64,000 nucleotides of DNA from Streptomyces sp. NBC_01460 (GTDB taxonomy: Bacteria > Actinomycetota > Actinomycetes > Streptomycetales > Streptomycetaceae): positions 3,658,001 to 3,722,000 of the forward strand of contig NZ_CP109473.1 in the NCBI RefSeq assembly GCF_036227405.1. The letters run 5' to 3'. The notes under the pieces were generated by a model that had not been told where the DNA came from, did no database searches, and worked only from the letters and a program-made list of their open reading frames with translations. This document shows positions 15,794 through 24,580 of this stretch, one piece after another. How positions within the stretch are numbered: the stretch's first letter is position 1; every line of letters starts with the position of its first letter. Position numbers and translations under genes: made by a program.

Positions 15794-17023
15794 ATGACGT
15801 ACAGACGCGCGGCGATACCAGCGGTGGCCGGGGGGCTGCTGCTCACGGCGCTGCTGTGGTGGGCGGGGGCCAGCGTGAGCGTCCTGCACCTGCAGGGCGC
15901 CACCGACACGCTCGGCGGCCGGCTGGTCGCCGATCTGCAGTACTGGCTCTCCCCCTGGTCGTACGACCCGCCCGGCTCCGCCGCGTTCGGGCCGGGAGAG
16001 CCGGGCGGTGCGGACGCCTCGCGCTACCGCACCCTGCACGCCACGGCGATGCAGATCCGGTTCGCCGCGCTCTTCGCCTTCTTCGTACCGGGGGCGCTGC
16101 TCCTCGTACGCAGGCTGCCTCCGGTCAACGGCCGGACGTCCGTCCTGCTGCCGGCGCTCTGGGCCTGGGGCATGGCCGCCGGAGCTCTGGCGGCAACCGT
16201 CTCCGCGCCCTGGCTGATCGCCTCGCACGGGCGGGGGAGCTACCGGGTCCTGCCCCAGTTGGCGGGCATGGCGTCCTCCGGGCAGCAGATCACCGTGCCG
16301 GTCTCGTTCGTCACGGCGGTGGTCATCGTGCTCGTGGCACGGATCACCACCGAGGGTGCGGGCACACCGCCCCTGGCGACCGTCTCCCGGCGGGCGGCCC
16401 GCCTCGCCGCGACCGTCGGTACCGCGGTGGTCGCGCTGTCCCTGGTGGTCCTCTCCTACGAGTCGGTGGCCGCGTCCATCCAGACGGCCTGGGTGTCGGG
16501 CGGGCTCCTCGCCGAACCGGGCGACCTCCTGCGCGCCTGGCTCCTGCTGGGCGGCTGGTCGTCCCCGCCCGGTGGGGCGGTCGGCGGATCGGTCGGTCAG
16601 TGGGCCCTCTACCGCCTCGCCGACGCACTGGTGCTCGTGGTCGTGTGGTGGGCGCTGCGGCTCCTGCCGGCCCGCCTGACCCGGGCGAGCCTGCCGGCGA
16701 TGGCGGTCGGCGGGTTCTGCGCGACCGTGATCGGGCTGTTGGCCTCCCAGCTGTTCCAGTCCGTGGTCATCGGGGCGGACACGGGCGGGCGGTGGGCCTG
16801 GCAGTACCTCCAGGGCGCTCTCGGCGGCCACGTGCCGGCCGCTCTCACCTGGGGCCTCCTGGCGGGCCTCATCACCGGCACGGTGCTGCGCCTGGCCGGG
16901 GGGCACGCGGAGGCGGCCGGCACCGGTACCCCCGCCCCGCCTGGCCCACCTCTTCCGCCTGTCCCGCCCGCCCCGCCCGTCGCACCGGCGAACGCCGACC
17001 GGCCGGACCGGCCCGTCGGATGA
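15794..17023 (+). CDS. Multi-pass membrane protein of unknown function
   Basis: A 409-residue integral membrane protein. I see about seven to eight hydrophobic segments: one at the N-terminus (AVAGGLLLTALLWWAG), then a 75-residue outer segment with PWSYDPPGSAAFGPGEPGG, and more from residue 85 on. The tail of about 40 residues is Pro-rich. No catalytic motif or known family is recognised. Starts are possible at ATG 15794 or GTG 15770 (AGAGGG upstream); ATG is given. Streptomycetes have similar orphan membrane proteins next to fbiC or pbp genes, but I infer no function. Confidence 0.65.
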   Translation: MTYRRAAIPAVAGGLLLTALLWWAGASVSVLHLQGATDTLGGRLVADLQYWLSPWSYDPPGSAAFGPGEPGGADASRYRTLHATAMQIRFAALFAFFVPGALLLVRRLPPVNGRTSVLLPALWAWGMAAGALAATVSAPWLIASHGRGSYRVLPQLAGMASSGQQITVPVSFVTAVVIVLVARITTEGAGTPPLATVSRRAARLAATVGTAVVALSLVVLSYESVAASIQTAWVSGGLLAEPGDLLRAWLLLGGWSSPPGGAVGGSVGQWALYRLADALVLVVVWWALRLLPARLTRASLPAMAVGGFCATVIGLLASQLFQSVVIGADTGGRWAWQYLQGALGGHVPAALTWGLLAGLITGTVLRLAGGHAEAAGTGTPAPPGPPLPPVPPAPPVAPANADRPDRPVG

Positions 17024-17026
17024 CCG

Positions 17027-17073
17027 CAGCCCCCGTCCGGAGTCGACGAAGCGTCGACGTCGGACGGGGGCTG
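17027..17073. terminator. Two-part hairpin between convergent genes
   Basis: Outer arms CAGCCCCCGTCCG (17027-17039) and CGGACGGGGGCTG (17061-17073); inner arms GTCGACG (17042-17048) and CGTCGAC (17052-17058). It fills the gap between the membrane protein and the convergent penicillin-binding protein gene and should stop transcription both ways. Confidence 0.8.
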
Positions 17074-17110
17074 AGGTGACCGGTGGGTTCTGGTGGATGC
17101 CGGTGCCGGG

Positions 17111-18595
17111 CTACTTCCCCAGCACCGCCTCCATCACCTTCCTCGCGATCGGGCCGCCGAGGCCGCCACCCGAGATGTCCGAGCGGGAGATGTCCATGGC
17201 CGTCGGGTCGATGAAGACCGCGACCGCCACCGCCCGCCCGTCGGAGTCCTTGCCGTAGGAGACGAACCAGCCGTACGGGACCTCCTTGCGCACGTCGTTG
17301 CCGCGCTGAGCCGTACCCGTCTTGCCGCCCACCGTCACACCGTCGATCAGGGCGCGCTTGGCGCTGCCCTCCCTGGCGGTGAACTCCATCATCTCCTGGA
17401 CCTTCTTCGCCGTCTCCTCCGAGACGGCCTGGCTCATGAGCTGCGGCTCGTTCTCCTCCAGGACGGACACGTCCGGGCCCTGCAGCTTGTCCACGATGTA
17501 CGGCTGCATCAGCTTGCCGTCGTTGGCGAGCGCCGCCGTGACCATCGCCATCTGCATCGGGGTGCTGGTGAGGCTGCCCTGGCCCATGCCGGTGAGGGCG
17601 GTGCCGGGCTTGTCGAGCTCCTCGGGGTAGAGGCTCTTCGTGGCGAGCATGTCGCCGAAGGCCTCGGAGTAGACGTCCTCGTTGAAGCCGAACTTCTCGG
17701 CCGTCTCGCGCATCCCCTCGTCACCCACCTTGAGGGCGGCGTCCAGGAAGACGTTGTTGCAGGAGTACTGCATGGCCGTCTTCAAGGACGCCTTGTTGCA
17801 CGTCGCGTCGCCCGCCTCACTGCTGATCTTGCTCGACGACAGCGGCAGCTTGTACGGGGAGGCCGCGTCCGACGGGGCGTCGACGTCCGTGACGACCCCG
17901 TGCTCCAGGGCCGCGGCGGCCGTGAGGATCTTGAAGGTGGAGCCGGGCGGGAAGGTCTCGCGCAGCGCGCGGTTGGCCAGCGGCTTGCTCTTCTCGTCGA
18001 CCAGCGACTGGAACTTGTCGCCCTCCTTGAAGGAGTTGCCGGCGAAGACCGAGGGGTCGTACGAAGGGGTCGAGACCAGGGCGAGGACCTTGCCGGTCGA
18101 CGGTTCGAGGGCGACCACGGCACCGCGGGCGTCGAGGTCGGTCAGGCCCTTGTAGGCCACCTCCTGCGCCTTCCGGTCGATCGTGGTGACGACATCGCCG
18201 CCCCTGCGCTCCTCGCCCGTGAGGATGTCCCTGGCGTGGCGGAAGGCGAAGCGCTCGTCCTGACCGCTGAGGACGCTGTCGTACGTCTTCTCCAGGAGGG
18301 ACATGCCCTGCGCCTGGGAGGCGTAGCCGGTGACGGGGGCGTACATCGGGCCCTGCTTGAAGGTGCGCTGGTACTTGAAGTCGGTCCCCTTGACCTCCTT
18401 CGACCCCGTGACCGCCTCGCCCCCCACGATGATGTCGCCCCGAGGGGTGGCGAACTGGGTGATCTTCACCCGGCGGTTGTGCTCGTGGGTGGCCAGTTCT
18501 TCACTCTTGGCGTACTGAAGCCAGTTGGTCCTGATCAGCAGAGCCAGCATCAGCAGCCCACAGAAGATGGCTATGTGCCGCAACGGCCTGTTCAT
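17111..18595 (-). CDS. Class B penicillin-binding protein (transpeptidase, PbpA-like)
   Basis: A 494-residue cell-wall DD-transpeptidase anchored by an N-terminal helix (residues 7-22). The non-catalytic dimerisation domain precedes the transpeptidase domain. Active-site motifs are S219-T-F-K222 (PPGSTFKIL), the S-x-N triad YSCNN and K-T-G in GGKTGTAQ. Length and sequence fit the PbpA family, whose members usually sit with rodA and the pknAB cluster in actinobacteria; this one stands alone, so it is probably an extra paralogue. ATG 18595 (MNRPLRHIAIF) follows GGGAGC; an upstream frame to 18646 adds only an unlikely leader. Confidence 0.92.
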   Translation of the reverse strand: MNRPLRHIAIFCGLLMLALLIRTNWLQYAKSEELATHEHNRRVKITQFATPRGDIIVGGEAVTGSKEVKGTDFKYQRTFKQGPMYAPVTGYASQAQGMSLLEKTYDSVLSGQDERFAFRHARDILTGEERRGGDVVTTIDRKAQEVAYKGLTDLDARGAVVALEPSTGKVLALVSTPSYDPSVFAGNSFKEGDKFQSLVDEKSKPLANRALRETFPPGSTFKILTAAAALEHGVVTDVDAPSDAASPYKLPLSSSKISSEAGDATCNKASLKTAMQYSCNNVFLDAALKVGDEGMRETAEKFGFNEDVYSEAFGDMLATKSLYPEELDKPGTALTGMGQGSLTSTPMQMAMVTAALANDGKLMQPYIVDKLQGPDVSVLEENEPQLMSQAVSEETAKKVQEMMEFTAREGSAKRALIDGVTVGGKTGTAQRGNDVRKEVPYGWFVSYGKDSDGRAVAVAVFIDPTAMDISRSDISGGGLGGPIARKVMEAVLGK

Positions 18596-18731
18596 CGTGC
18601 TCCCGCTCCCAGGCAGCCGGGTACACACGCACGCGGGCCGCACCATTGATGTCCGGAGGTGATAGATGCGATTTTAGCGCCGGCGGTTGCACCGGCCGAT
18701 CACCGCGGAGGGCTTTCCGGCCACATGCCCC

Positions 18732-19577
18732 TCACAGGTACGCCGCGTACGCGTCCAGCGCGCGCAGCACCTCGGCCTCGCCGGCCGGGGGCAGTTGGAG
18801 GACGACCTCCTCGACGCCCAGGTCCGCGTAGTACGCCAGCTTCCCGGGGTCGGGCCGGACGGCGTAGGGCACCACCTGGAGCTGCTCCGGGTCGCGCCCC
18901 GCCTCCTCCCACGCCGTACGCAGCTTGGGCACGGACTCCGACAGGCCCCGCCCGCCGATGGGCAGCCAGCCGTCCGCGTCCCGGGCGATCTGCGCGAACA
19001 GCTTCGGCCCGGCCGCCCCGCCGATCAGGGTGCGCGGGCCGTTCACCGGGCCCCGCGCCTTCTGCACCGGCTTCGGATGGGCGTGACTCGCCCGGACCGA
19101 GCCGAACTCGCCTTCGTACGCCGTCGGTTCCTCGGCCCACAGGGCACGCATCAGGGCCAGCCGGTCGCTGCCGAGCGCCCGCCGGGTCGCCCACTCCACA
19201 CCGTGGTCGGCGGCCTCCTCCACGTTCCAGCCGAAGCCGATGCCGAGCGTGAGACGGCCGCCGGAGAGGTGGTCGAGCGTGGCGGCCTGCTTCGCCAGGT
19301 CGATGGGGTCGTGCTGGGCGATCAGCGTGATGCCGGTGCCGAGGGCCAGCCGCTCGGTGACGGCCGCGGCCTGCCCCAGGGCGACGAACGGGTCGAGGGT
19401 ACGGCCGTACTCGGCGGGCAGCTCCCCGCCCGCCGGGTAGGGCGTGTCCCTGCTGACGGGGATGTGCGTGTGCTCCGGCAGATACAGCCCGTCGAATCCG
19501 CGCTGCTCCAGCTCGCGCGCGAGCCGGACCGGCGTGATCGTCTCGTCGGTGAGGAAGATCGTTGTGGCGATCCGCAT
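18732..19577 (-). CDS. LLM-class F420-dependent oxidoreductase
   Basis: A 281-residue luciferase-like monooxygenase family protein, TIM-barrel fold, of the TIGR03619/F420-dependent type. Signature pieces are GFDGLYLPEHTHIPV (residues 26-40), ALGTGITLIAQHDPI, and LTLGIGFGWNVEEAADHGVEW. Such enzymes use reduced F420 or FMN for hydride transfer to small substrates; the presence of fbiC at 12-15 kb makes F420 plausible. ATG 19577 follows GGAGGTG at ideal spacing. Single-gene unit, divergent from the siderophore-interacting protein gene. The substrate is unknown. Confidence 0.87.
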   Translation of the reverse strand: MRIATTIFLTDETITPVRLARELEQRGFDGLYLPEHTHIPVSRDTPYPAGGELPAEYGRTLDPFVALGQAAAVTERLALGTGITLIAQHDPIDLAKQAATLDHLSGGRLTLGIGFGWNVEEAADHGVEWATRRALGSDRLALMRALWAEEPTAYEGEFGSVRASHAHPKPVQKARGPVNGPRTLIGGAAGPKLFAQIARDADGWLPIGGRGLSESVPKLRTAWEEAGRDPEQLQVVPYAVRPDPGKLAYYADLGVEEVVLQLPPAGEAEVLRALDAYAAYL

Positions 19578-19708
19578 GCGAGGCACCTCCGTCGTCGTCC
19601 GTGACAGCTCCACGGTATGCGGTGGAGCGCGCCGACGTCCTCACTCCGCGAGGCAGGCCGCTCGATTCCGGCCGCAACTCCCGCCGGTTTCCGCCGGAAT
19701 GGAGAAAC

Positions 19709-19722
19709 TTAGGCTACCCTAA
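19709..19722 (+). promoter_or_regulatory. Iron box (DmdR/IdeR type)
   Basis: TTAGGCTACCCTAA matches the consensus core TTAGGCTAACCTAA at all but one base and is preceded by AC, extending the palindrome to CTTAGG...CCTAAG. It lies 36 bases before the siderophore-interacting protein start. This predicts repression when iron is sufficient. Confidence 0.8.
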
Positions 19723-19758
19723 GCTCAATTTCGGCCAGTCGTTCGAAGGAGAGCTCCC

Positions 19759-20490
19759 ATGGGTCACGGCTGGGAAGGCGTCGTCCTCAAGCTCTTCCGG
19801 GGGCAGGACTTCACGTTCACCGTCACCGGAGCGGAACAGGTCACCGAGGACTTCCGGCGGGTGACGGTGACCGACGGCGGCCTGCTCGCGGCGACGGGCG
19901 GCGCGCACCCGACCATGTGGGTCAGGCTCTGGTTCGAGCGGGACGGCAAGCCGCACCAGCGGGGCTACACCCTCGTCGACCCCGACCCCGCCACCGGGAC
20001 GTTCAGTCTGGAATTCGCCCTTCACGACGGCACCGCGAGCGACTGGGCCCGCTCCGCGCGGCCCGGCGACACGATCGACGCCACCCTCCAGGGCACCCGC
20101 TTCACCCTGCCCGAGCCGCGGCCCGCACGGCTCTTCGTCGTCGGGGACGCGGCATCGCTGCCGGCCGTCAACTCGCTGCTGGATGCGCTCCCCGGCACCC
20201 CGGCGACGATCTGGTGCGAGACCGTCCACGCCTCGGACGAGAAGCTGCCGTTCCGGCTGGACCCGGCCCACCACACCCTGCGCACCGTCCCACGCCGCGA
20301 CGCGGGCGCGCACCTGGTCTCCGAGGTGAAGTCCTCACTGCCCGGCCTGCTCGGCGAGGACAGCTCGGACGCGTACGTCTGGATCGCCTGCGACACCGCG
20401 ACCACCCGGACCCTGGGCTCCTGGGCCCGCAGGGAACTGGCCCTCCCCAAGGACCGGGTGAACGCGCTGGGCTACTGGCGCGCCGGCTGA
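19759..20490 (+). CDS. Siderophore-interacting protein (FAD-dependent ferric reductase)
   Basis: A 243-residue cytoplasmic flavoprotein of the ViuB/SIP family, which releases iron from imported ferric siderophores by reduction. The N-terminal FAD domain has the RGYTLVDPDPATG segment (R-x-Y-T/S), then SDWARSARPGDTI; the C-terminal NAD(P)H domain has LFVVGDAASLPAVNSLLDAL and ends with ALGYWRAG, the family's usual GYWR end. ATG 19759 sits behind GAAGGAGAG. The iron box 36 bp upstream fits the role. It is monocistronic, with a permease gene converging six bases after the stop. Confidence 0.93.
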   Translation: MGHGWEGVVLKLFRGQDFTFTVTGAEQVTEDFRRVTVTDGGLLAATGGAHPTMWVRLWFERDGKPHQRGYTLVDPDPATGTFSLEFALHDGTASDWARSARPGDTIDATLQGTRFTLPEPRPARLFVVGDAASLPAVNSLLDALPGTPATIWCETVHASDEKLPFRLDPAHHTLRTVPRRDAGAHLVSEVKSSLPGLLGEDSSDAYVWIACDTATTRTLGSWARRELALPKDRVNALGYWRAG

Positions 20491-20495
20491 ACCGC

Positions 20496-22064
20496 TCAGT
20501 CCTCGGCCACGAGCGCCGGGGACTCCTTCGTGAGCACCTCGCCGCGGAAGAACGCGGGGCTGCGCCGCCGCATCGCCTCCATCAGCACCACCCCGAGCAG
20601 CAGCAGCCCGACACCGATGACGAAGACGGAGCCGACGCCGAGGACGGAGGATCCGGAGCCGTAGGCCGGGTCCCACATGTCGTACAGGGTCTTGCCGAAG
20701 ACCGCCGCGAGCAGGACGCCGCCGACGACGGGGAAAAGACCCTTGAAGACGAGGTCGCGGGCGGACCGGGTGAGGTCGGCGCGGAAGTACCAGGCGCAGG
20801 CGAAAGCCGTCAGCGCGTAGTAGAAGCAGATCATCAGGCCGAGCGCGTAGATCGTGTCGACCAGGACGTGCTCGCTGACCAGGGTCATGACCGTGTAGAA
20901 CACCCCGGTCGCGACCCCCGCCACGACCGTGGCCCGGCCCGGCGTCCGGAAGCGCGGGTGGACCCGGGCGTAGGAGGCGGGCAGCGCCTCGTAGGACGCC
21001 ATCGCCAGGACCGTGCGCGCCACCGGGATGAAGGTGGTCTGCAGGCTCGCGGCGGCGGAGGCCAGCACCGCCAGGAAGAGGAGGACACCCAGGCCGGGGC
21101 CCATGACCGGGCCCGCGAGGGCGGCGAAGACGTTGTCGGAGGTGTCCGGGTTGGCGAGGCCCCGCCCCGAGTCGCCGGTGCCGACGGCCATCTGCGCGGC
21201 GATGCCCGTGGCGAGGTAGGAGGCGACCAGGACGACCATCGCGATGAGGGCGGCGCGGCCGGGGGTCTTCTCGGCCCCGGTGGTCTCCTCGTTGGCGGTG
21301 AGACAGGTGTCCCAGCCCCAGAACATGAAGATCGAGAGGGAGAGCCCGGCCGTGAACGCCGCGAAGGACCGGACGGCGAAGGGGTTCAGCCAGGACCAGG
21401 AGAACTCCGTCGACGTCGCGGCGAAGTCCCCGCTGCCGGCCTTCTGCACGGCCATCGTCACGAACAGGGCGAGCACCACGAGCTGGAGTGCGACGAGGGT
21501 GTACTGGATGCCCTTGGTGGCCGTCATCCCCCGGTAGCTGATCGCCGTCGCGACGGCGATCAGGAGAAGGCACGTGAGGATGTGGACGGGCTTGCTGTCG
21601 TCCAGGGCGGCGACGGAGTCGCTCCCGGTGACCTCGCCGGCCAGCAGCCAGAAGTAGGAGGTGGCGACACCGGCGAGGTTCGACAGGACGATGATCGTGG
21701 CGATCACCAGCCCCCAGCCGCACATCCACCCGAGGCGCGGGCCGAAGGCCTTCACCGTCCAGGTGAACGAGGTGCCGCAGTCCGGCACGGCCTTGTTGAG
21801 CTCCCGGTACGCGAAGGCGACGAGCAGCATCGGGAGGAACCCGGCCAGGAACACGGCCGGCATCTGCACACCGACCTCGCCCGCGGTCGATCCGAGGGTC
21901 GAGGTGAGGCAGTACACCGGGGCGACGGTGGAGATGCCGAGGACCGCGCTGCCCATCAGGCCGACGGAGTTCCCGCCGAGGCCCTTCTCGCGTACGCCGC
22001 CGTCGGCCGGGGTGCTTCCCCGTACCGTGTCTCCGGCCTGTGGCCGCGCGTCCAGCTGAGTCAT
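20496..22064 (-). CDS. APC-family amino acid permease
   Basis: A 522-residue cytoplasmic-membrane transporter of the amino acid/polyamine/organocation superfamily. Motifs seen are LGGNSVGLMGSAVLGISTVAP near helix 1, the helix 2-3 loop AYRELNKAVPDCGTSFTWT, and FMFWGWDTCLTANEET around helix 6. Twelve helices are likely. ATG 22064 is given; ATG 22094 and a TTG at 22115 are in frame upstream, none with a strong ribosome site. A perfect 10-bp-arm inverted repeat at 22101-22126 lies just upstream and is probably an operator. The substrate, amino acid or polyamine, is not determined. Confidence 0.88.
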   Translation of the reverse strand: MTQLDARPQAGDTVRGSTPADGGVREKGLGGNSVGLMGSAVLGISTVAPVYCLTSTLGSTAGEVGVQMPAVFLAGFLPMLLVAFAYRELNKAVPDCGTSFTWTVKAFGPRLGWMCGWGLVIATIIVLSNLAGVATSYFWLLAGEVTGSDSVAALDDSKPVHILTCLLLIAVATAISYRGMTATKGIQYTLVALQLVVLALFVTMAVQKAGSGDFAATSTEFSWSWLNPFAVRSFAAFTAGLSLSIFMFWGWDTCLTANEETTGAEKTPGRAALIAMVVLVASYLATGIAAQMAVGTGDSGRGLANPDTSDNVFAALAGPVMGPGLGVLLFLAVLASAAASLQTTFIPVARTVLAMASYEALPASYARVHPRFRTPGRATVVAGVATGVFYTVMTLVSEHVLVDTIYALGLMICFYYALTAFACAWYFRADLTRSARDLVFKGLFPVVGGVLLAAVFGKTLYDMWDPAYGSGSSVLGVGSVFVIGVGLLLLGVVLMEAMRRRSPAFFRGEVLTKESPALVAED

Positions 22065-22100
22065 GGAGAGGACGCTATGCGCTGCGGTTTCCATATCCGG

Positions 22101-22126
22101 AGGGTGAGACTCCAACGTCTCACCCT
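22101..22126. promoter_or_regulatory. Palindromic operator upstream of the permease
   Basis: AGGGTGAGAC (22101-22110), spacer TCCAAC, GTCTCACCCT (22117-22126): a perfect inverted repeat 37 bp from the chosen start. Binding protein unknown; no regulator gene is adjacent. Confidence 0.6.
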
Positions 22127-22268
22127 TGACTCACCCCAGTACGGATCGAGTTGAGCAAACGCATCCAAGGCTCCGGATGAACAGAACCTTGCAATCGATG
22201 CTCCGGAACGAGACTGAAACACATACGAGAACCGCACCACTGTCCGTTTTATGGCAGTTCAAAAATTT

Positions 22269-22306
22269 CCCGCGGCCCGGATCACGAGGTCGGTCCGGGC
22301 CGCGGG
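22269..22306 (-). terminator. Intrinsic terminator of the acyl-CoA ligase gene
   Basis: TCCGGGCCGCGGG pairs with CCCGCGGCCCGGA (arms 22269-22281 and 22294-22306, 12-nt loop). On the minus strand the stem is followed by AAATTTTTG, a genuine T-tract, rare in this GC-rich DNA. It lies 23 bases past the stop. Confidence 0.8.
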
Positions 22307-22328
22307 TCCGGCGGTCCGCCGGGTCCGG

Positions 22329-24242
22329 CTACTTCCGGTACAGCTCCTCGATCTCCGCGTCGAAGTCCCGCGTGATCGCGTCCCGCTTCAGCTTGAGCGA
22401 CGGGGTGAGATGGCCGCTCTCCTCCGTGAAGTCGACCGGCAGGACGGTGAACTTGCGTATGGACTCGGCACGCGAGACGAGCCTGTTGGCCTCGTCGACC
22501 GCGCGCTGCAGCGCCGTGCGCAGCTCCTCGTCGTGGACCAGCTCCCGCAGCGGGACGCCCTCCTTCTTCCGCATCCGGCGCCAGTGGGCGAGCCCGTCCT
22601 CCTCGAGCGTGATCAGGGCGCTGATGAACGACCGGTTGTCCCCGACGACCATGCACTGACTGACCAGCGGATGGGCGCGCAGCCAGTCCTCCAGCGGGGC
22701 GGGGGTGACGTTCTTGCCGCCGGACGTGATGATGATGTCCTTCTTGCGGCCGGTGATCGTGAGGTAGCCGTCCTCGTCCAGGGCCCCCAGGTCGCCCGTG
22801 GGGAACCAGTCGCCCTCCAGGTACGGCACGGCCGCGCCGCGCTCGGTGTCCCAGTAGCCCCGGAAGACCTGCCCGCCGCTGAGCAGCACCTCCCCGTCGT
22901 CGGCGATCCGCACGGCGGTGCCCGGCAGCGGCCAGCCCACCGTGCCCAGACGGGGCTTGAGGGGCGGGGTGACCGTGGCGGCGGCGGTGGTCTCGGTCAG
23001 GCCGTAGCCCTCGAAGATCTCGATGCCCGCACCCGCGTAGAACGCGGCGAGCCGGCGCCCCAGCGGGGAACCGCCGCAGATCGCGTACTTCACGTGGCCG
23101 CCCAGTGCCGCACGGATACGGCGGTAGACCAGCGGGTCGTACAGGGCGCGGGCGGCGCGCAGCCCGAGGCCCGGGCCGGGGCCCGTGCCGTGCTCGGCGG
23201 CCTCGACCGCCTCCCCGTAACGTCGCGCGATCCGGGCCGCGCGGTCGAAGGACGAGGCGCGGCCCATCTTCTCGGCGGTGGCCCGGCCGGTGTTGTAGAC
23301 CTTCTCCAGGACGTACGGGATCGCCAGCAGGAACGACGGCTTGAAGCCCGCCAGGTCCGCGAGCAGGTCCTCGGTCCGGATGGACGGCGCGTGCCCCAGC
23401 CGCACCCGGGCGCGCAGGCAGCCGATCGCCACCATCCTGCCGAAGACGTGCGACAGCGGCAGGAACAGGAGGGTGGAAGCGGGCTCCTTCGACACCGACT
23501 TGAAGACCGGGTGGAGCAGCTCGATGGCGTTGTCGACCTCGGCGAAGAAGTTGCCGTGCGTCAGGACGCAGCCCTTGGGCCTGCCCGTGGTGCCCGAGGT
23601 GTAGATGAGGGTGGCCGGGCTGTCCGGGTCCAGGGCGGCGCGGCGGGCGGTGACGACCGCGTCGGGCACGTCCCTGCCGAGCGACTTCAGCCGGCCGATC
23701 GCGCCCGTGTCGAACTGCCAGAGATGCGCGAGGTCCCCGAGCTGCTGTCGCTCCTGGCTGACCAGCCGGCCCTGCTCCTTCGTCTCCACGGCGCAGGCGA
23801 CGGCTCCGGAGTCCTGGAGGATCCAGCGCGTCTGGAAGGCCGAGGATGTGGGGTAGACGGGCACGGTGACCAGCCCGGCCGCCCAGGACGCGAAGTCGAG
23901 CAGCGTCCACTCGTAGGTCGTACGGGCCATGATCGCGATCCGGTCCCCGCTCTGGAGCCCCTCCGCGATCAGGCCCTTGGCGACCGCCCTGACCTCGTCG
24001 GCGAACGCGGCGGCGGTCACGTCCTGCCAGCCGCCGTCCGCCTGCTTGCGGCTGAGGACCGCCTCGGCCGGGGCCTGGTCGGCGTTGTCGAAGGGGATCT
24101 CCGCGAGCGAGCCGCGCCGCACGGTCGGCGCGAGCGGCGGTACGGAGACCTCCCGTACGGCGCCGTCGGCCGCCCTGACCTTGGTCGGCTCGACCAGGAC
24201 GGGAACGGTGGGCGCGGCGGATACGGCGGCGGGCGTGGACAC
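22329..24242 (-). CDS. Long-chain fatty acid-CoA ligase (AMP-forming, FadD15-like)
   Basis: A 637-residue adenylate-forming enzyme activating fatty acids as acyl-CoA. The P-loop motif is TLIYTSGTTGRPKG, the second motif FEGYGLTETTAA, then WFPTGDLGALDEDGYL and GRKKDIIITSGGKNVTP near the C-terminus. The long-chain group with a large loop between them is typical of actinobacterial FadD15. GTG 24242 is chosen because GAGGAG lies eight bases upstream; the longer reading frame runs into the repeat array. It is downstream of the thiolase gene on the same strand, separated by a 34-bp repeat array. Confidence 0.92.
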   Translation of the reverse strand: MSTPAAVSAAPTVPVLVEPTKVRAADGAVREVSVPPLAPTVRRGSLAEIPFDNADQAPAEAVLSRKQADGGWQDVTAAAFADEVRAVAKGLIAEGLQSGDRIAIMARTTYEWTLLDFASWAAGLVTVPVYPTSSAFQTRWILQDSGAVACAVETKEQGRLVSQERQQLGDLAHLWQFDTGAIGRLKSLGRDVPDAVVTARRAALDPDSPATLIYTSGTTGRPKGCVLTHGNFFAEVDNAIELLHPVFKSVSKEPASTLLFLPLSHVFGRMVAIGCLRARVRLGHAPSIRTEDLLADLAGFKPSFLLAIPYVLEKVYNTGRATAEKMGRASSFDRAARIARRYGEAVEAAEHGTGPGPGLGLRAARALYDPLVYRRIRAALGGHVKYAICGGSPLGRRLAAFYAGAGIEIFEGYGLTETTAAATVTPPLKPRLGTVGWPLPGTAVRIADDGEVLLSGGQVFRGYWDTERGAAVPYLEGDWFPTGDLGALDEDGYLTITGRKKDIIITSGGKNVTPAPLEDWLRAHPLVSQCMVVGDNRSFISALITLEEDGLAHWRRMRKKEGVPLRELVHDEELRTALQRAVDEANRLVSRAESIRKFTVLPVDFTEESGHLTPSLKLKRDAITRDFDAEIEELYRK

Positions 24243-24552
24243 GAGCGGCTCCTCGACGTGGGGTCCGGCGCCGGCCCCGTCCCTGGGGTCCGGCGCCGAG
24301 GCGGCAGTTGGGTGCGCGGGGTCGTTCACGTACGGACGGGCAGGGGATGCGGCGGTGGCCGCGGAGCGGATCCGGTGCGGCCCGGGGGCGTTCCAGGATG
24401 CAGGGCCCCTGTGGAGGTCGGGGCGCTCCCGCATGCAGGTCCTGTGTGGGTCGACGGTGCATCCGCATGCAGGCCCTGGATGGACCGGGGGCGCTCCCGC
24501 ATGCGGGTCCCCGGTGCATCAGGGGCGCCCCGCATGCGGATCCCCGCGGGGG
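24243..24552. other. Gene-free spacer of 310 bp
   Basis: No gene is supported. The part from 24383 is the repeat array described separately; 24243-24382 is GC-rich spacer containing the leader of the ligase gene. Confidence 0.6.
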
Positions 24553-24580
24553 TCAGGGGCGCTCCAGGATGGCGGTGACC
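24383..24580. repeat. Imperfect tandem repeat, period about 34 bp, six copies
   Basis: A core around GCATGC or GATG recurs near 24397, 24431, 24465, 24499, 24532 and 24566, with flanks like GGGGCGCTCC before and GGTCC or GGCCC after. Copies two to five centre on the palindrome GCATGC. The sixth copy is the 3' end of the thiolase gene itself, which reads ILERP-stop; the first copy again reads ILERP in reverse. The array therefore looks like repeated duplication of the gene end. Confidence 0.7.

Noticed and set aside
24326..24535. Short frames inside the repeat array
   Set aside because: They arise from the repeats and have no ribosome site or homology.
24383..24580. CRISPR-like array
   Set aside because: Units are imperfect, lack distinct spacers, overlap the end of a gene, and no cas genes are present.
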